Made by a program: the position numbers and the translations under genes | Assembly (NCBI GenBank): GCA_005882295.1 | Contig: VBAI01000012.1 | Span: 1 to 41,923 of the forward strand | Reading direction: 5' to 3' | Length of the DNA: 41,923 nucleotides | Source: Candidatus Segetimicrobium genomatis | GTDB taxonomy: Bacteria > Sysuimicrobiota > Sysuimicrobiia > Sysuimicrobiales > Kaftiobacteriaceae | Part shown: in pieces, positions 26,159 to 36,113 of the stretch | How the letters are laid out: every line of letters begins with the position of its first letter | Position numbering within the stretch: position 1 is the stretch's first letter | The notes under the pieces: model-generated | What the model saw: only the letters and a program-made list of their open reading frames with translations | What the model was told of the DNA's origin: nothing | Database searches by the model: none

Positions 26159-26808
26159 CAGCGCAGACCGGGCTCGGCGCGGTGGCGGTGCTGTTGCTGG
26201 GTATCGCGGCGTACGTCAGCCTCTTCGCGTCGCCCCCCGACGCCTTCCAGGGCGAGTACGTGCGCATCATGTACGCGCACGTGCCCAACGCCTGGGTGGC
26301 GTATCTCGCCTTCGCCATCACCTTCGCGGCGAGTGTGCTCTATCTGTGGAAGCGGCGTCCGGCGTACGATCATCTGGCGCACAGCGCCACCGAACTCGGC
26401 GTGCTGTTCACCGGGCTGGCCCTACTGACCGGCTCGATCTGGGGACGGCCGGTGTGGGGCACCTGGTGGACGTGGGACGCCCGGCTGGTGACCACCGCCA
26501 TGTTGTTCCTGATCTACACCACTGCGCTCCTGGTCCGCGGCCTGTCCGACGACCCGTTGCGCGGCGCGCGTCTGGCGGCCGTGATTGGCATCGTCGGCTT
26601 CCTCGACGTCCCCATCATCCATTACTCCGTAGTCTGGTTTCGCACCCTGCACCAACCGGCCTCGATCGCCCCAGGGAGCCTGAAGATCGCTCCTCCGATG
26701 CTGCTGGCGCTCATGCTCAGCCTGCTAGCGTTTACGGTCTTATTCATGTACCTGCTGCGGCTCCGCACGAGTCTGGCCCGGCTCGAGGCGGGCGGCGAGA
26801 TGAGATGA
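26155..26808 (+). CDS. ccmC: Heme handling protein CcmC
   Basis: 217 residues, six membrane helices. The heme-binding WWD-type motif reads WGTWWTWDARL, and conserved histidines lie in MYAHVP and IHYSVVWF. Attaches heme to CcmE. It overlaps ccmB by four bases. Confidence 0.95.
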   Translation: MTAQTGLGAVAVLLLGIAAYVSLFASPPDAFQGEYVRIMYAHVPNAWVAYLAFAITFAASVLYLWKRRPAYDHLAHSATELGVLFTGLALLTGSIWGRPVWGTWWTWDARLVTTAMLFLIYTTALLVRGLSDDPLRGARLAAVIGIVGFLDVPIIHYSVVWFRTLHQPASIAPGSLKIAPPMLLALMLSLLAFTVLFMYLLRLRTSLARLEAGGEMR

Positions 26809-26942
26809 CGCCTGCCCTGTGGATTGCCGTGGGCTACGGCGTGGTGCTGGTGACGCTGGTCATCTACACCCTGGGGCTGCGCCGCCGGCTCTGGCGCGCC
26901 GAACAGGCGCGGGCGCTGCGGAAGGATTCCTCGAACCGATGA
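26805..26942 (+). CDS. ccmD: Small membrane protein CcmD
   Basis: 45 residues: one membrane helix (about 5-25) followed by a basic, helical tail (LRRRLWRAEQARALRK), the CcmD pattern. It overlaps ccmC and ccmE by four bases each. CcmD helps release holo-CcmE from the CcmABC complex. Identification rests on size, topology and position. Confidence 0.8.
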   Translation: MTPALWIAVGYGVVLVTLVIYTLGLRRRLWRAEQARALRKDSSNR

Positions 26943-27327
26943 AGCGCATCCGCCTGGTCCTGGCCGCCGTTATCGTCGCGGGAGCACTGATCTACCTCAT
27001 CGTCGGCGGCATCCGCGGCGCGATCGTGTACTACACCACGCCCAGCGAGCTGCTGGCCCAAGGCCCCAGTGCGATCGGTCGCACCATGCGGCTGGGAGGT
27101 CAGGTCATGCCGGGCTCGCGGCGGTGGAACGCTGGGACACTTGACCTGCGCTTCACTCTGGGCGACGGGAACGCCACGGTGCCGGTCATCCACCACGGTG
27201 CGCCGCCGGACCTGTTCACCGAGGGTCAGGGGGCGGTGGTCGAAGGGACGCTCGGTGCCGACGGTATCTTCACCGCCCGCTCCATTATCGTGAAGCATTC
27301 AGAGGAATACCGGCCCCCACCATCCCC

Positions 27328-27331
<4 letters not shown>
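26939..27331 (+). CDS. ccmE: Heme chaperone CcmE
   Basis: 130 residues: an N-terminal membrane anchor (about 7-24) and an OB-fold. The heme-binding motif near the C-terminus is VKHSEEYRPP, with His120 as the covalent heme ligand and Tyr124 as the axial ligand. This is the His-type CcmE, not the Cys-type variant. ATG 26939 overlaps the ccmD stop. Confidence 0.95.
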
Positions 27332-29300
<1,969 letters not shown>

Positions 29301-29304
<4 letters not shown>

Positions 29305-29858
29305 GATCTTCCTGGCCGCGGGTGTGGGCCGGCATCGCCGGCGCGGCCGGCGCCGCTGTGCTCCTGCTGGTGCTGGTCTTTGGACTGCACCGCGACCCCG
29401 GAGCGATTCCCTCTCCACTCATCGGCCGGCAGGCACCGGAGTTCGTCCTGCCCTTGTTTGACGGCGGGACGCTGGCCACACCCGCGTTGCGCGGCAGGGT
29501 CGTGGTGGTCAACTTCTGGGCTTCGTGGTGCGTTCCAGCCTGTTACGAAGAAGCGCCCCACCTGCAGCGAATTTGGGACAGGTACCGCGACCGCGGCCTC
29601 ACCGTGGTCGGGGTGAACATCCAGGACCAGGACAGACTGGCGCGCGACTTCATCGCCCGGTTCGGGCTGACGTTTCCCAACGGCGTCGATCGCCTGGGGA
29701 CGATCTCGATCGACTACGGCGTGTACGGCGTGCCGGAGACATTCCTCGTCGACCGGAAGGGCCGCATCGTCCATAAATACGCTGGCGCGGTGACGGAAGA
29801 GATGCTCGTGTCGGAGATCGAGCCGCTCCTGGCGGACGCCGATGGCGCATCGCCATAA
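29301..29858 (+). CDS. ccmG: CcmG/ResA-like thioredoxin with a CxxxC site
   Basis: 185 residues: a signal anchor (about 9-29) and a thioredoxin fold ending in the cis-Pro GVPETF loop. It should reduce apocytochrome CXXCH thiols. The active site reads W-C77-V-P-A-C81, so three residues rather than two separate the cysteines. The codons TGC GTT CCA GCC TGT are unambiguous and in frame. Either this clade of TlpA/ResA proteins has the variant or the site is altered. ATG 29301 overlaps the ccmF stop; the upstream ATG 29283 is less likely. Confidence 0.88.
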
Positions 29859-30264
29859 CGACCGGGCGTGGCGGACCGGTGTCGCGCTCCTCATAGCCGT
29901 GACGCTTCTCGCAGCGGGAATCGCCGCCGCGAAAGATCCGGAGGCCCGGGCACAGGCCATCGCCGCGCAGCTGCGCTGCCCAGTGTGTCAGAACGAGAGC
30001 GTGGCCGATTCACCATCAGAGCTAGCGGCGCAGATGCGGACGTTGATCCGCGCGAAAGTGGCCGCCGGAGAAACCGATCAACAGATTGTCGACTACTTTG
30101 TGAGCAAGTACGGAGAGTGGATCCTGCTGGAGCCGCCGCGACGCGGTCCGCTCTGGATCGTCTGGCTCGCGCCGGCCGTCGCCTTGCTCGGTGGAGCGTA
30201 TCTGGCCTTTGCCTATCTCCGGCGCAGCATGGTGGGACGAGAAGTTGGAACGTTGAAACGTTGA
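29842..30264 (+). CDS. ccmH: Cytochrome c maturation protein CcmH
   Basis: 140 residues: signal peptide (about 12-30), the CcmH redox motif LRCPVCQNESVADS (Cys46, Cys49), a three-helix bundle and a C-terminal membrane helix (about 105-125). There is no CcmI-type TPR extension, and no ccmI follows. The last residues (REVGTLKR) and the stop are encoded by the arm of a GTTGAAAC repeat. It overlaps ccmG by 17 bases. Confidence 0.93.
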   Translation: MAHRHNDRAWRTGVALLIAVTLLAAGIAAAKDPEARAQAIAAQLRCPVCQNESVADSPSELAAQMRTLIRAKVAAGETDQQIVDYFVSKYGEWILLEPPRRGPLWIVWLAPAVALLGGAYLAFAYLRRSMVGREVGTLKR

Positions 30265-30344
30265 AACGTTGGAACGAACCTCCCCCAGGAAATTCCAGTC
30301 TCGCTTTGTCGCTTCAACGTTTCAACCCTCCAACGTTTCAACGG
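30243..30344. repeat. Palindrome of GTTGAAAC units between convergent genes
   Basis: The left arm (30243-30276) has four GTTGGAAC/GTTGAAAC units. The right arm (about 30311-30344) has complementary TTCAACG/CTCCAACG units. The ccmH stop lies in the left arm and the stop of the convergent BshC-like gene in the right arm. Here the element could act as a two-way terminator. Same unit as at 4611-4689. Confidence 0.87.
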
Positions 30345-31903
30345 TTCTCGGCAAGCATCCTGTCGATGATCTCGTCGACCGCGGCGGGCGAGAAAAAGCA
30401 GTAGGGATAGCCACGGTGCGCAGCCGCCGCGGTAGCCTCGGCACCGGCTTCCAGACCGGCCAGCTGTCGCTCAACCTCCTCCCGCTGGACGGCGAGCGTG
30501 CGCGATAGCTCCTCATTGATCTCCCGGATCCGCGCCGTAACCTCCCGGCGCTCACGCCGTGCCAGGACGCCCCCGTCCAGCGCCGCGATCAGTCGCCACT
30601 TCTCGCTGATGAGGCCCTGCTGTTCCGGGGTTGGCCGGCTCAGGACGCGATCCGGATTGTGCTGGAGCTCCAGCAACCGCCGCTGCAGCGTCTCCCGCTC
30701 CCGGGCCGCATCGTACGCCCCGAGCGGCAGGTGCAGCGTCGCTGTCGTCACCGCGTAGGCCGGCGGCTCGATCCCGAAGTATTCGCGGATCACCGCGTCG
30801 GTCACCCGGTCGTACCGGCCGCCGCCCACGCCATGCACAAAGAGATCCGCGACGCACAATCTCGTGAACGCCGTGAGCGTCAGCGCCCGCGGGCGAATGG
30901 CCAGGCCGGCAAGCGCCTCCGGGCCGCTGGCCTGCGGTATCTCCCCCACCCGCTCGCCGCCGGCCAGCAGACCGATACCTGAGCGTGTGGGTTGGACGGA
31001 CAGCGGCTCGCGCCGCCCGCGCCGGATGATCCAAAACGGGAGTTCCTGACGGCCCTCCTCGCGCTGCAGATCGGGGAAGGGTTGGGCGGATGTGCGAATG
31101 CTGGAGCGCTCGCGATAGGCGCCCAGGTGGTGATTGTACACGGCGGCAAACCGCTCGGCGTCACGCAGGACGTGCACGACGAACCGCCTGAACTCCATCC
31201 CGGCGCTCATCTCCGACACAGGCACTTCAGCGTACCGGCGTCTCCCTTCGTAGCGCCGGCGGGCCCCCGTCAGAAACGTCCCGATGTCCTCCGCCCGCAC
31301 GTCCCTCGCGGCCTGGGCAAAGTGCTCCAGCGCCGCCTGGGGTTCCGGGAGCGGAAGCGTGCGGACGTGCGCCCCTAACCGGGCCAGGAAAGCACGCCAC
31401 TCCGCCAGCGGCGGCGCCGGCACGGCCTCGTACGGCACGTCCGGATCCGCTCGCACCAATGTCTCGTGCACCAGGCGCAGGCCCGTGCCGTCCATACGCG
31501 GGGCATCCGCACCAACGTCTTCCGCGGCATCGCTGTCCACCGGCATGCTCAGCGCGGCCATGCCATCGCGGGCCACGCGGTCGATCAGCAAATGCTTGAG
31601 CCAGATCCCGGGATGGAACAGAAACGGTTGGTGCCCGGTCACCAGGAGGAGTTCGGAGGGTCCGAACGTGGATGTGGGAAGGTCCAGGCGCTGCGCATAC
31701 CGCACGGCGGCCTGCGAGATGTCGCTGCGCGCCCGCCGGCGGATCTCAGCCAGCCGCACACCGGCGATGGTCAGCGGCGCATCCTCCAGCAGCGCGGCGT
31801 TCTGCCGCGCCAGGGCCGCCAGCTGCCGGGCGGGCGGCACACAGAGCGCCTCACCCGACTTCTGCGGAATCTCAAATTCGATAGCGGTGACGCGATCAGT
31901 CAT
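30338..31903 (-). CDS. BshC-like protein (putative thiol ligase family)
   Basis: 521 residues. It resembles, at a distance, BshC, the enzyme proposed to add cysteine to GlcN-malate in bacillithiol synthesis: the early nucleotide-fold motif is VTGHQPFLFHPGIWLKH (BshC has VVTGQQ...LFGGP), the middle has LFVHGVGGGRYDRVTD, and a coiled coil precedes a C-terminal GYPYCFFSP stretch. It is followed in the genome by a BshB-like deacetylase gene, which supports the link. The differences are large enough that the substrate may be different. ATG 31903 chosen; the longer frame is repeat sequence. Confidence 0.55.
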   Translation of the reverse strand: MTDRVTAIEFEIPQKSGEALCVPPARQLAALARQNAALLEDAPLTIAGVRLAEIRRRARSDISQAAVRYAQRLDLPTSTFGPSELLLVTGHQPFLFHPGIWLKHLLIDRVARDGMAALSMPVDSDAAEDVGADAPRMDGTGLRLVHETLVRADPDVPYEAVPAPPLAEWRAFLARLGAHVRTLPLPEPQAALEHFAQAARDVRAEDIGTFLTGARRRYEGRRRYAEVPVSEMSAGMEFRRFVVHVLRDAERFAAVYNHHLGAYRERSSIRTSAQPFPDLQREEGRQELPFWIIRRGRREPLSVQPTRSGIGLLAGGERVGEIPQASGPEALAGLAIRPRALTLTAFTRLCVADLFVHGVGGGRYDRVTDAVIREYFGIEPPAYAVTTATLHLPLGAYDAARERETLQRRLLELQHNPDRVLSRPTPEQQGLISEKWRLIAALDGGVLARRERREVTARIREINEELSRTLAVQREEVERQLAGLEAGAEATAAAAHRGYPYCFFSPAAVDEIIDRMLAENR

Positions 31904-31918
31904 TCCGGACTCGCCGGA

Positions 31919-31987
31919 CGCGGGAAGCCGGAAACGGGAAACGGTAACCGCCAAGAGTTGCTTCCCGATTCCCGATTCCCGTTTCCG
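31919..31987. repeat. Palindrome of GGGAAAC/CGGGAAT units
   Basis: The left arm (31919-31944) has GGGAAGCC, GGAAACG and GGAAACG. The right arm (31961-31987) has CCCGATTCCCGATTCCCGTTTCC units. It separates the BshC-like and deacetylase genes. Confidence 0.8.
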
Positions 31988-31998
31988 TCATTTGGCGT

Positions 31999-32676
31999 TC
32001 ACACGAATTGGTCAAGCCCGCTCAACCCGATTTTCTCCCGGCAGGCGAACGGCTCCCCGTACTCGCGGCCGATGAGGTCGCCGTAGTACCGGCCCCACGT
32101 CCGCAGGTCGTCAAAGAACCGCTCGTTCCCGCGTTCCGGGCCAAACTGCGACGCATATGTCCGCACGGCATCGATCTTGCGGTCGAGGTGGGCGGTGATG
32201 TCAAGGATGAACGCAATCTCGGGGACGAGCCGGTAATGTGTGGTAAAAAAGTGCAGTACCCGGGGCGGAAGATACGGCTCCCCGGGGATGGTGGTCTTCG
32301 TCAGTTTGGCATAGAAGCGCGCCGCTTCCGCGAGCGCCGCCCCGGCGACATGGTCGGGGTGCGCGTCAACCCAGTAGGGCGCGAATACGACCTCCGGCCT
32401 CACCCGGCGGATCACCTCGGCCACCAGCATGCGATTATCTACTGTATCAACCAGATAGCGGTTGGGCATCTCCAGCGTGATGCGGGTGACGCCCAGGATG
32501 CGCGCGGCGTCGGCCGCCTCGCGGGCGCGGCGTTCCGGCGTGCCGATGGGCGTCGGCTCCCCGTTGGTGAGATCGCAGATGGTCACCTCGTGGCCTTGGG
32601 CCCGCAGCGCGAGGATCGTCCCGCCCATGCCGATCTCGACGTCGTCGGGGTGCGGACCAATCGCAAGGATCTTCAT
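31999..32676 (-). CDS. BshB1-like PIG-L/LmbE deacetylase
   Basis: 225 residues. The zinc site is PHPDDVEIG near the start (His, Asp, Asp) and HPDH in DAHPDHVAGAALA. It shares DLTNGEPTPIGTPERRAREAADAARILG with BshB1, the N-acetylglucosaminyl-malate deacetylase of bacillithiol synthesis. ATG 32676 overlaps the glycosyltransferase stop, implying a joint pathway. If the pathway is bacillithiol-like, BshA would be missing here and a GT2 enzyme would replace it. Confidence 0.75.
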   Translation of the reverse strand: MKILAIGPHPDDVEIGMGGTILALRAQGHEVTICDLTNGEPTPIGTPERRAREAADAARILGVTRITLEMPNRYLVDTVDNRMLVAEVIRRVRPEVVFAPYWVDAHPDHVAGAALAEAARFYAKLTKTTIPGEPYLPPRVLHFFTTHYRLVPEIAFILDITAHLDRKIDAVRTYASQFGPERGNERFFDDLRTWGRYYGDLIGREYGEPFACREKIGLSGLDQFV

Positions 32677-33404
32677 CGCGTGCCGCACACCAAGCTCAGC
32701 CGGTCAGGCAGCCACCGCGCCACTTCACCTTCCAGCACCCTGAGATAATACGCACGGCGGGTCTGCGGGTCATCGAGACCGCCCCAGAACTGGCGGTGAG
32801 GATTCTTGTAGATGCGGGCCACCGCCAGCTCGGTGACGCGCAGGCGGTGATAGGCGGCCTGCACCCACACCTGCAGTGGCATTCCATAGCTGGGCTCGGT
32901 CAAAACGAACTTTTGTACAGCCTCCACATGATAGGCTTTGAAGCCGCACCAGGCATCGGTGATCGGATACCCTGTGATGGCCCTCAACGTGTCCACGAAT
33001 TCCCGGTTCAGGCGGGCTCGATCGGGTGGGGGCGGATCGCCAGGCATCGCCGCGTCGAGATAGCGGCTGCCGGAGACGATGTCGGCGCCGGCGCTCGCCC
33101 GCAGGAAGTCGGGGATGCGCTGTGGCTCATGCTGCTCATCGCAGTCGATGGTCACGGCGACGTTGTACGCACCGGCGACGGCCTGCCCGAAGCCGGTGAT
33201 CAGCGACTGGCCATAGCCTCGATTGGCGTCATGGCGGACGATTTGGACGCCCGCGTGATGCTGCGCGAGTGCTGCCGATTGGTCGGTGGATCCATCATCC
33301 ACCACCACGATGTCACTCCGCGGCGCAGCACGCCGCACTTCCGCCAGCACGCGCGGCAATGTCACCTCTTCGTTGTACACCGGGATGATGATCAGCGAGC
33401 GCAC
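32673..33404 (-). CDS. Family 2 glycosyltransferase
   Basis: 243 residues, GT2 fold: IIIPVYNEEVTLPRVL at the N-terminus, VVDDGSTDQS, and the metal-binding DCDEQHEP (DxD type) near residue 86. It resembles dolichyl-phosphate mannosyl/glucosyltransferase-like enzymes without membrane helices. It starts at GTG 33404, 16 bases after the HTH gene, and overlaps the deacetylase gene. The acceptor is unknown. Confidence 0.82.
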   Translation of the reverse strand: MRSLIIIPVYNEEVTLPRVLAEVRRAAPRSDIVVVDDGSTDQSAALAQHHAGVQIVRHDANRGYGQSLITGFGQAVAGAYNVAVTIDCDEQHEPQRIPDFLRASAGADIVSGSRYLDAAMPGDPPPPDRARLNREFVDTLRAITGYPITDAWCGFKAYHVEAVQKFVLTEPSYGMPLQVWVQAAYHRLRVTELAVARIYKNPHRQFWGGLDDPQTRRAYYLRVLEGEVARWLPDRLSLVCGTR

Positions 33405-33420
33405 GGCATCCCCAGGAGGC

Positions 33421-34053
33421 TTAGTTGGCTCGTTCCCCGTGCGCCGCGATCATGTGCAGCAGCACACGGTCTAAGAACAGCTCGATGCGTCGGATGGATT
33501 GTACCTTGCGATGTGCAGGCAGCGGCAGCTGCGACGACACGGTGCGGGTAATCGATTCCTTGAAGAAGAGAAACGCGCGGGTGGCGTCGGCCGACGACAG
33601 GCGCAGGGCTGCGACCTGCCGGCCGAGCTCGCGGCCCGCCTCCTCCCCGGCCTGCGCCGCCACACGCTGCCCCCGGCCCCCGGAGAGATACCCCGCCAGG
33701 GCATCCATCAGCATCCGGCACGTCACGCGCATGGTCTCCACCGCCTCAGGCCCCACGCTCGCATACCACGGCTGCCGGCGAATGTCCCGCCGCGATGCAC
33801 CGGGCATTAGCCGCGCGCCGTGCGGGCCGATGAGATCGGCGAGCTTGCCCGCGCGCTCTTGCTGGTGCCCGCGCAGGAACGCCGCGAGATCATCCTGCCG
33901 GTAGCGGCGATGCCCGCCGGGAGTCCGATACGCGCGCACCCGTCCTGCGTCCGTCCACCCGCGCAGGGTCGAGGCATCGACCCCGAGCACCTTGCTGGCT
34001 TCGCCCAGCGTGAGCCACGCGGACACACCGCCGCGGGGCAATCCGCCCATCAT
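33421..34053 (-). CDS. Excisionase/MerR-type HTH regulator with helical sensor
   Basis: 210 residues. A MerR/excisionase winged helix (about 12-60) reads LTLGEASKVLGVDASTLRGWTDAGRVRAYRTPGGHRRYRQDDL. An all-helical C-terminal domain (about 100-205) is reminiscent of the RsbRD N-terminal-like sensor fold. ATG 34053 has AGGGAGG 7 bases upstream and overlaps the stop of the membrane-protein gene. Because it is cotranscribed with hem genes and the GT2/deacetylase genes, it may regulate one of these. Target unknown. Confidence 0.7.
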   Translation of the reverse strand: MMGGLPRGGVSAWLTLGEASKVLGVDASTLRGWTDAGRVRAYRTPGGHRRYRQDDLAAFLRGHQQERAGKLADLIGPHGARLMPGASRRDIRRQPWYASVGPEAVETMRVTCRMLMDALAGYLSGGRGQRVAAQAGEEAGRELGRQVAALRLSSADATRAFLFFKESITRTVSSQLPLPAHRKVQSIRRIELFLDRVLLHMIAAHGERAN

Positions 34054-34940
34054 GTCGTTGCCTCCCTCACCACCGCCATGGACACCGGCCGGCCCGTGGC
34101 CAGCAGGAATCCCGCGAACATCAGGCCAGCGGCCACCAGCTCCGCAACCGGGAGCAGCCCACCCGAGCCCAGCCGCGCCAGGGTGCTGGCCAGCGCCAGC
34201 GACAGGCCGCCCGCGGCGATCAAGAGGTTGCCGATCACGCGGCCGGGCACAATCTCCTTCCGCCAGAGCAACCAGGACGAGTACAGCGCGCCTCCGATCA
34301 GGGTGAAGGTTCCATAGATGTTGAACACAGGTGTCAGCTTCCGCACCGCCGCCCCCGAAGGCAAGATGGCGCGGTACTGGACCCCCAGCGGCATGCGCGG
34401 ATCGTACGCGCCGGCGTTCAGCGGCTCGGCAAACACCAGGTAGGCGGCAGCCAGACTCGCCGCGAGCAGCATCAGCAGCGTCCCAACTGCGAGCCGCTTC
34501 CGGCGGCTCAGCAGGTAAACGGTCCCCTGCCCCAGCCACGCAGCGGTGTACATGGCGCCGCAAAGATACCACAACCGGAACGCGGTGGGGGACCACCCGA
34601 ACGTGGACACGAGCTCGGCCGCGCCCACGATGCCAAACATGACTAAACCAATCCCCCAGAGGAGCAAGTGCTCCCCGCCCCGTTGTGCATAACGGTGGAA
34701 TACCGTGTAGGCAAACACCCCGATCACCGCCAGCGAGACCAGCGATAGCCCCTCCGCGGGCAGCGCGGCCCCGCCCCGACCCGCCTGGACCGGGACGGCG
34801 CCCAGGAGGATGCCGCCTGCCACCACCAGCACAAGGCCGGTCAAGAGCGCGAGCGCGACCAGCACCCCCGGCACCAGGATCCGGTAGCTACGGGCCTGGG
34901 TCACCGCCGCGCGGGGCACGCGCCGCAACGCCGCCGTCAC
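34050..34940 (-). CDS. Multi-helix membrane protein of unknown function
   Basis: 296 residues, about seven to eight membrane helices (the first near 25-47, the last near 265-285). Aromatic and Gly-rich loops include FRLWYLCGAMYTAAWLGQGTVYLLSRRK and TPVFNIYGTFTLIGGALYSSW. I do not recognise the family. The start is GTG 34940, overlapping the hemH stop (GTGA), and its stop overlaps the HTH start. Sandwiched between a heme gene and a regulator, it could be a sensor partner or heme-related membrane protein. Confidence 0.65.
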   Translation of the reverse strand: MTAALRRVPRAAVTQARSYRILVPGVLVALALLTGLVLVVAGGILLGAVPVQAGRGGAALPAEGLSLVSLAVIGVFAYTVFHRYAQRGGEHLLLWGIGLVMFGIVGAAELVSTFGWSPTAFRLWYLCGAMYTAAWLGQGTVYLLSRRKRLAVGTLLMLLAASLAAAYLVFAEPLNAGAYDPRMPLGVQYRAILPSGAAVRKLTPVFNIYGTFTLIGGALYSSWLLWRKEIVPGRVIGNLLIAAGGLSLALASTLARLGSGGLLPVAELVAAGLMFAGFLLATGRPVSMAVVREATT

Positions 34941-35860
34941 GCCAGCGCCCCTTGCGGCAGGTGCGCGCGGATGACGTCGGCCACGGCGGAGATGAAATCC
35001 AGGTCGTCATTCAGCGAGCAGGTGCGAATCAATCGCAGGCCCAGCGTGGCGGCCAGCTCTTTCGCCTCCACATCGATGTCGTAGAGCACCTCCAGGTGGT
35101 CGGCGACAAATCCGATCGGGCAGACGATGCACTCGGTCTGACCCTCCCGGTGAATCGCCCGCGCGACGTCCAGCAGATCAGGTCCCAACCACGGCTCGCC
35201 GGTCGCACTCGCGCTCTGATAGGCAAACCGCCAGGCGCGGACCTTTGCCGCGGCGGCCACCTGCACGCAGGTCTGCTGCAACTGCTCGGGATATGGATCG
35301 TTCCACTCCAGGATCCGGACCGGCAGGCTATGCGCCGTGAAGATCACGGGGACGTCCGTGTCCCCCGCGCATTGCCGCTGCGCCTCACGGACGCGGGACG
35401 CCAGCGCGCTGATGAGGCCCGGATGGAGGTGCCAGCTCTCTATACAGGACAGGGTCAGGCCATGTCGGGCGGCGGCCTCCTCCGCCGCGGCGCGGTAGGC
35501 GCCGACACTCATCCGCGAGTAGTGCGGGGCCAGCGCGAGGGCGAGCAGCGCACGGACACCGTCCCCCGCCGCCTGGGCGACCGCCTCGGCGATGAACGGC
35601 GGCGCGTGTTTCATCCCGACGTAGGCACGCGCCGGCAGGCCCGCCTGCCCCAGCGCCTGCACGACGCCGGCGGCCTGGCGCCATGTAATCTCAAGCAGCG
35701 GCGACCGGCCGCCGATGCGCTCGTAGCGGGCCCGCAACTCGGCCACCTGCTCCGCCGGTGGGGTGCGCCCGCCGCGAATGTGCGTGTAGTAGGCCTTGAC
35801 GTCCCGCAGCGTGGCCGGGCTCCCGTAGGCCATGAGCAGCACACCGAAGGGCGGTGTCAT
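34937..35860 (-). CDS. hemH: Ferrochelatase (probably coproporphyrin type)
   Basis: 307 residues of the ferrochelatase fold. Key parts are GVLLMAYGSP at the N-terminus, LALAPHYSRMSVGAYR, FTAHSLPVRI with the catalytic His, and VCPIGFVADHLEVLYDID with the acidic metal-path residues. HemQ is encoded nearby, which in known organisms marks the coproporphyrin-dependent route, so it likely inserts iron into coproporphyrin III (CpfC). The ATG lies inside the end of a 75-bp repeat and has no clear ribosome-binding site. Confidence 0.93.
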   Translation of the reverse strand: MTPPFGVLLMAYGSPATLRDVKAYYTHIRGGRTPPAEQVAELRARYERIGGRSPLLEITWRQAAGVVQALGQAGLPARAYVGMKHAPPFIAEAVAQAAGDGVRALLALALAPHYSRMSVGAYRAAAEEAAARHGLTLSCIESWHLHPGLISALASRVREAQRQCAGDTDVPVIFTAHSLPVRILEWNDPYPEQLQQTCVQVAAAAKVRAWRFAYQSASATGEPWLGPDLLDVARAIHREGQTECIVCPIGFVADHLEVLYDIDVEAKELAATLGLRLIRTCSLNDDLDFISAVADVIRAHLPQGALA

Positions 35861-35930
35861 CGCGAGCGCAGCATTGCCGGGGTCCCCGCAAATTCGCACC
35901 ACAAATTTGCGGGGTGGCAAGCGATCTCCT
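35856..35930. repeat. 75-bp repeat, copy 1
   Basis: Identical over 75 bases to 35941-36015, ten bases away. It begins GTCATCGCGAGCGCAGCATTG and contains the CCCCGCAAATT...AAATTTGCGGGG hairpin. Its first bases supply the hemH start codon on the minus strand. The core is related to 12268-12309. Confidence 0.9.
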
Positions 35931-35940
35931 TCCTCACGCC

Positions 35941-36015
35941 GTCATCGCGAGCGCAGCATTGCCGGGGTCCCCGCAAATTCGCACCACAAATTTGCGGGGT
36001 GGCAAGCGATCTCCT
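35941..36015. repeat. 75-bp repeat, copy 2
   Basis: Second identical copy. It is followed at 36016-36095 by a related stretch with CAATCTCC/GGAGATTG and a GGCCCTCCGGGCC hairpin ending CGCAATGACAG, which pairs with the GTCAT...GCATTG start, giving the whole 35856-36095 block long imperfect terminal inverted repeats. Confidence 0.88.
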
Positions 36016-36113
36016 CTCAAATGGAGATTGCCACGGGGCTTCGCCCCTCGCAACGGGGGAGATTGCTTCGGCCCTCCGGGCCTCGCAATGACAGAGAAAA
36101 CGTTTCGGATCGC

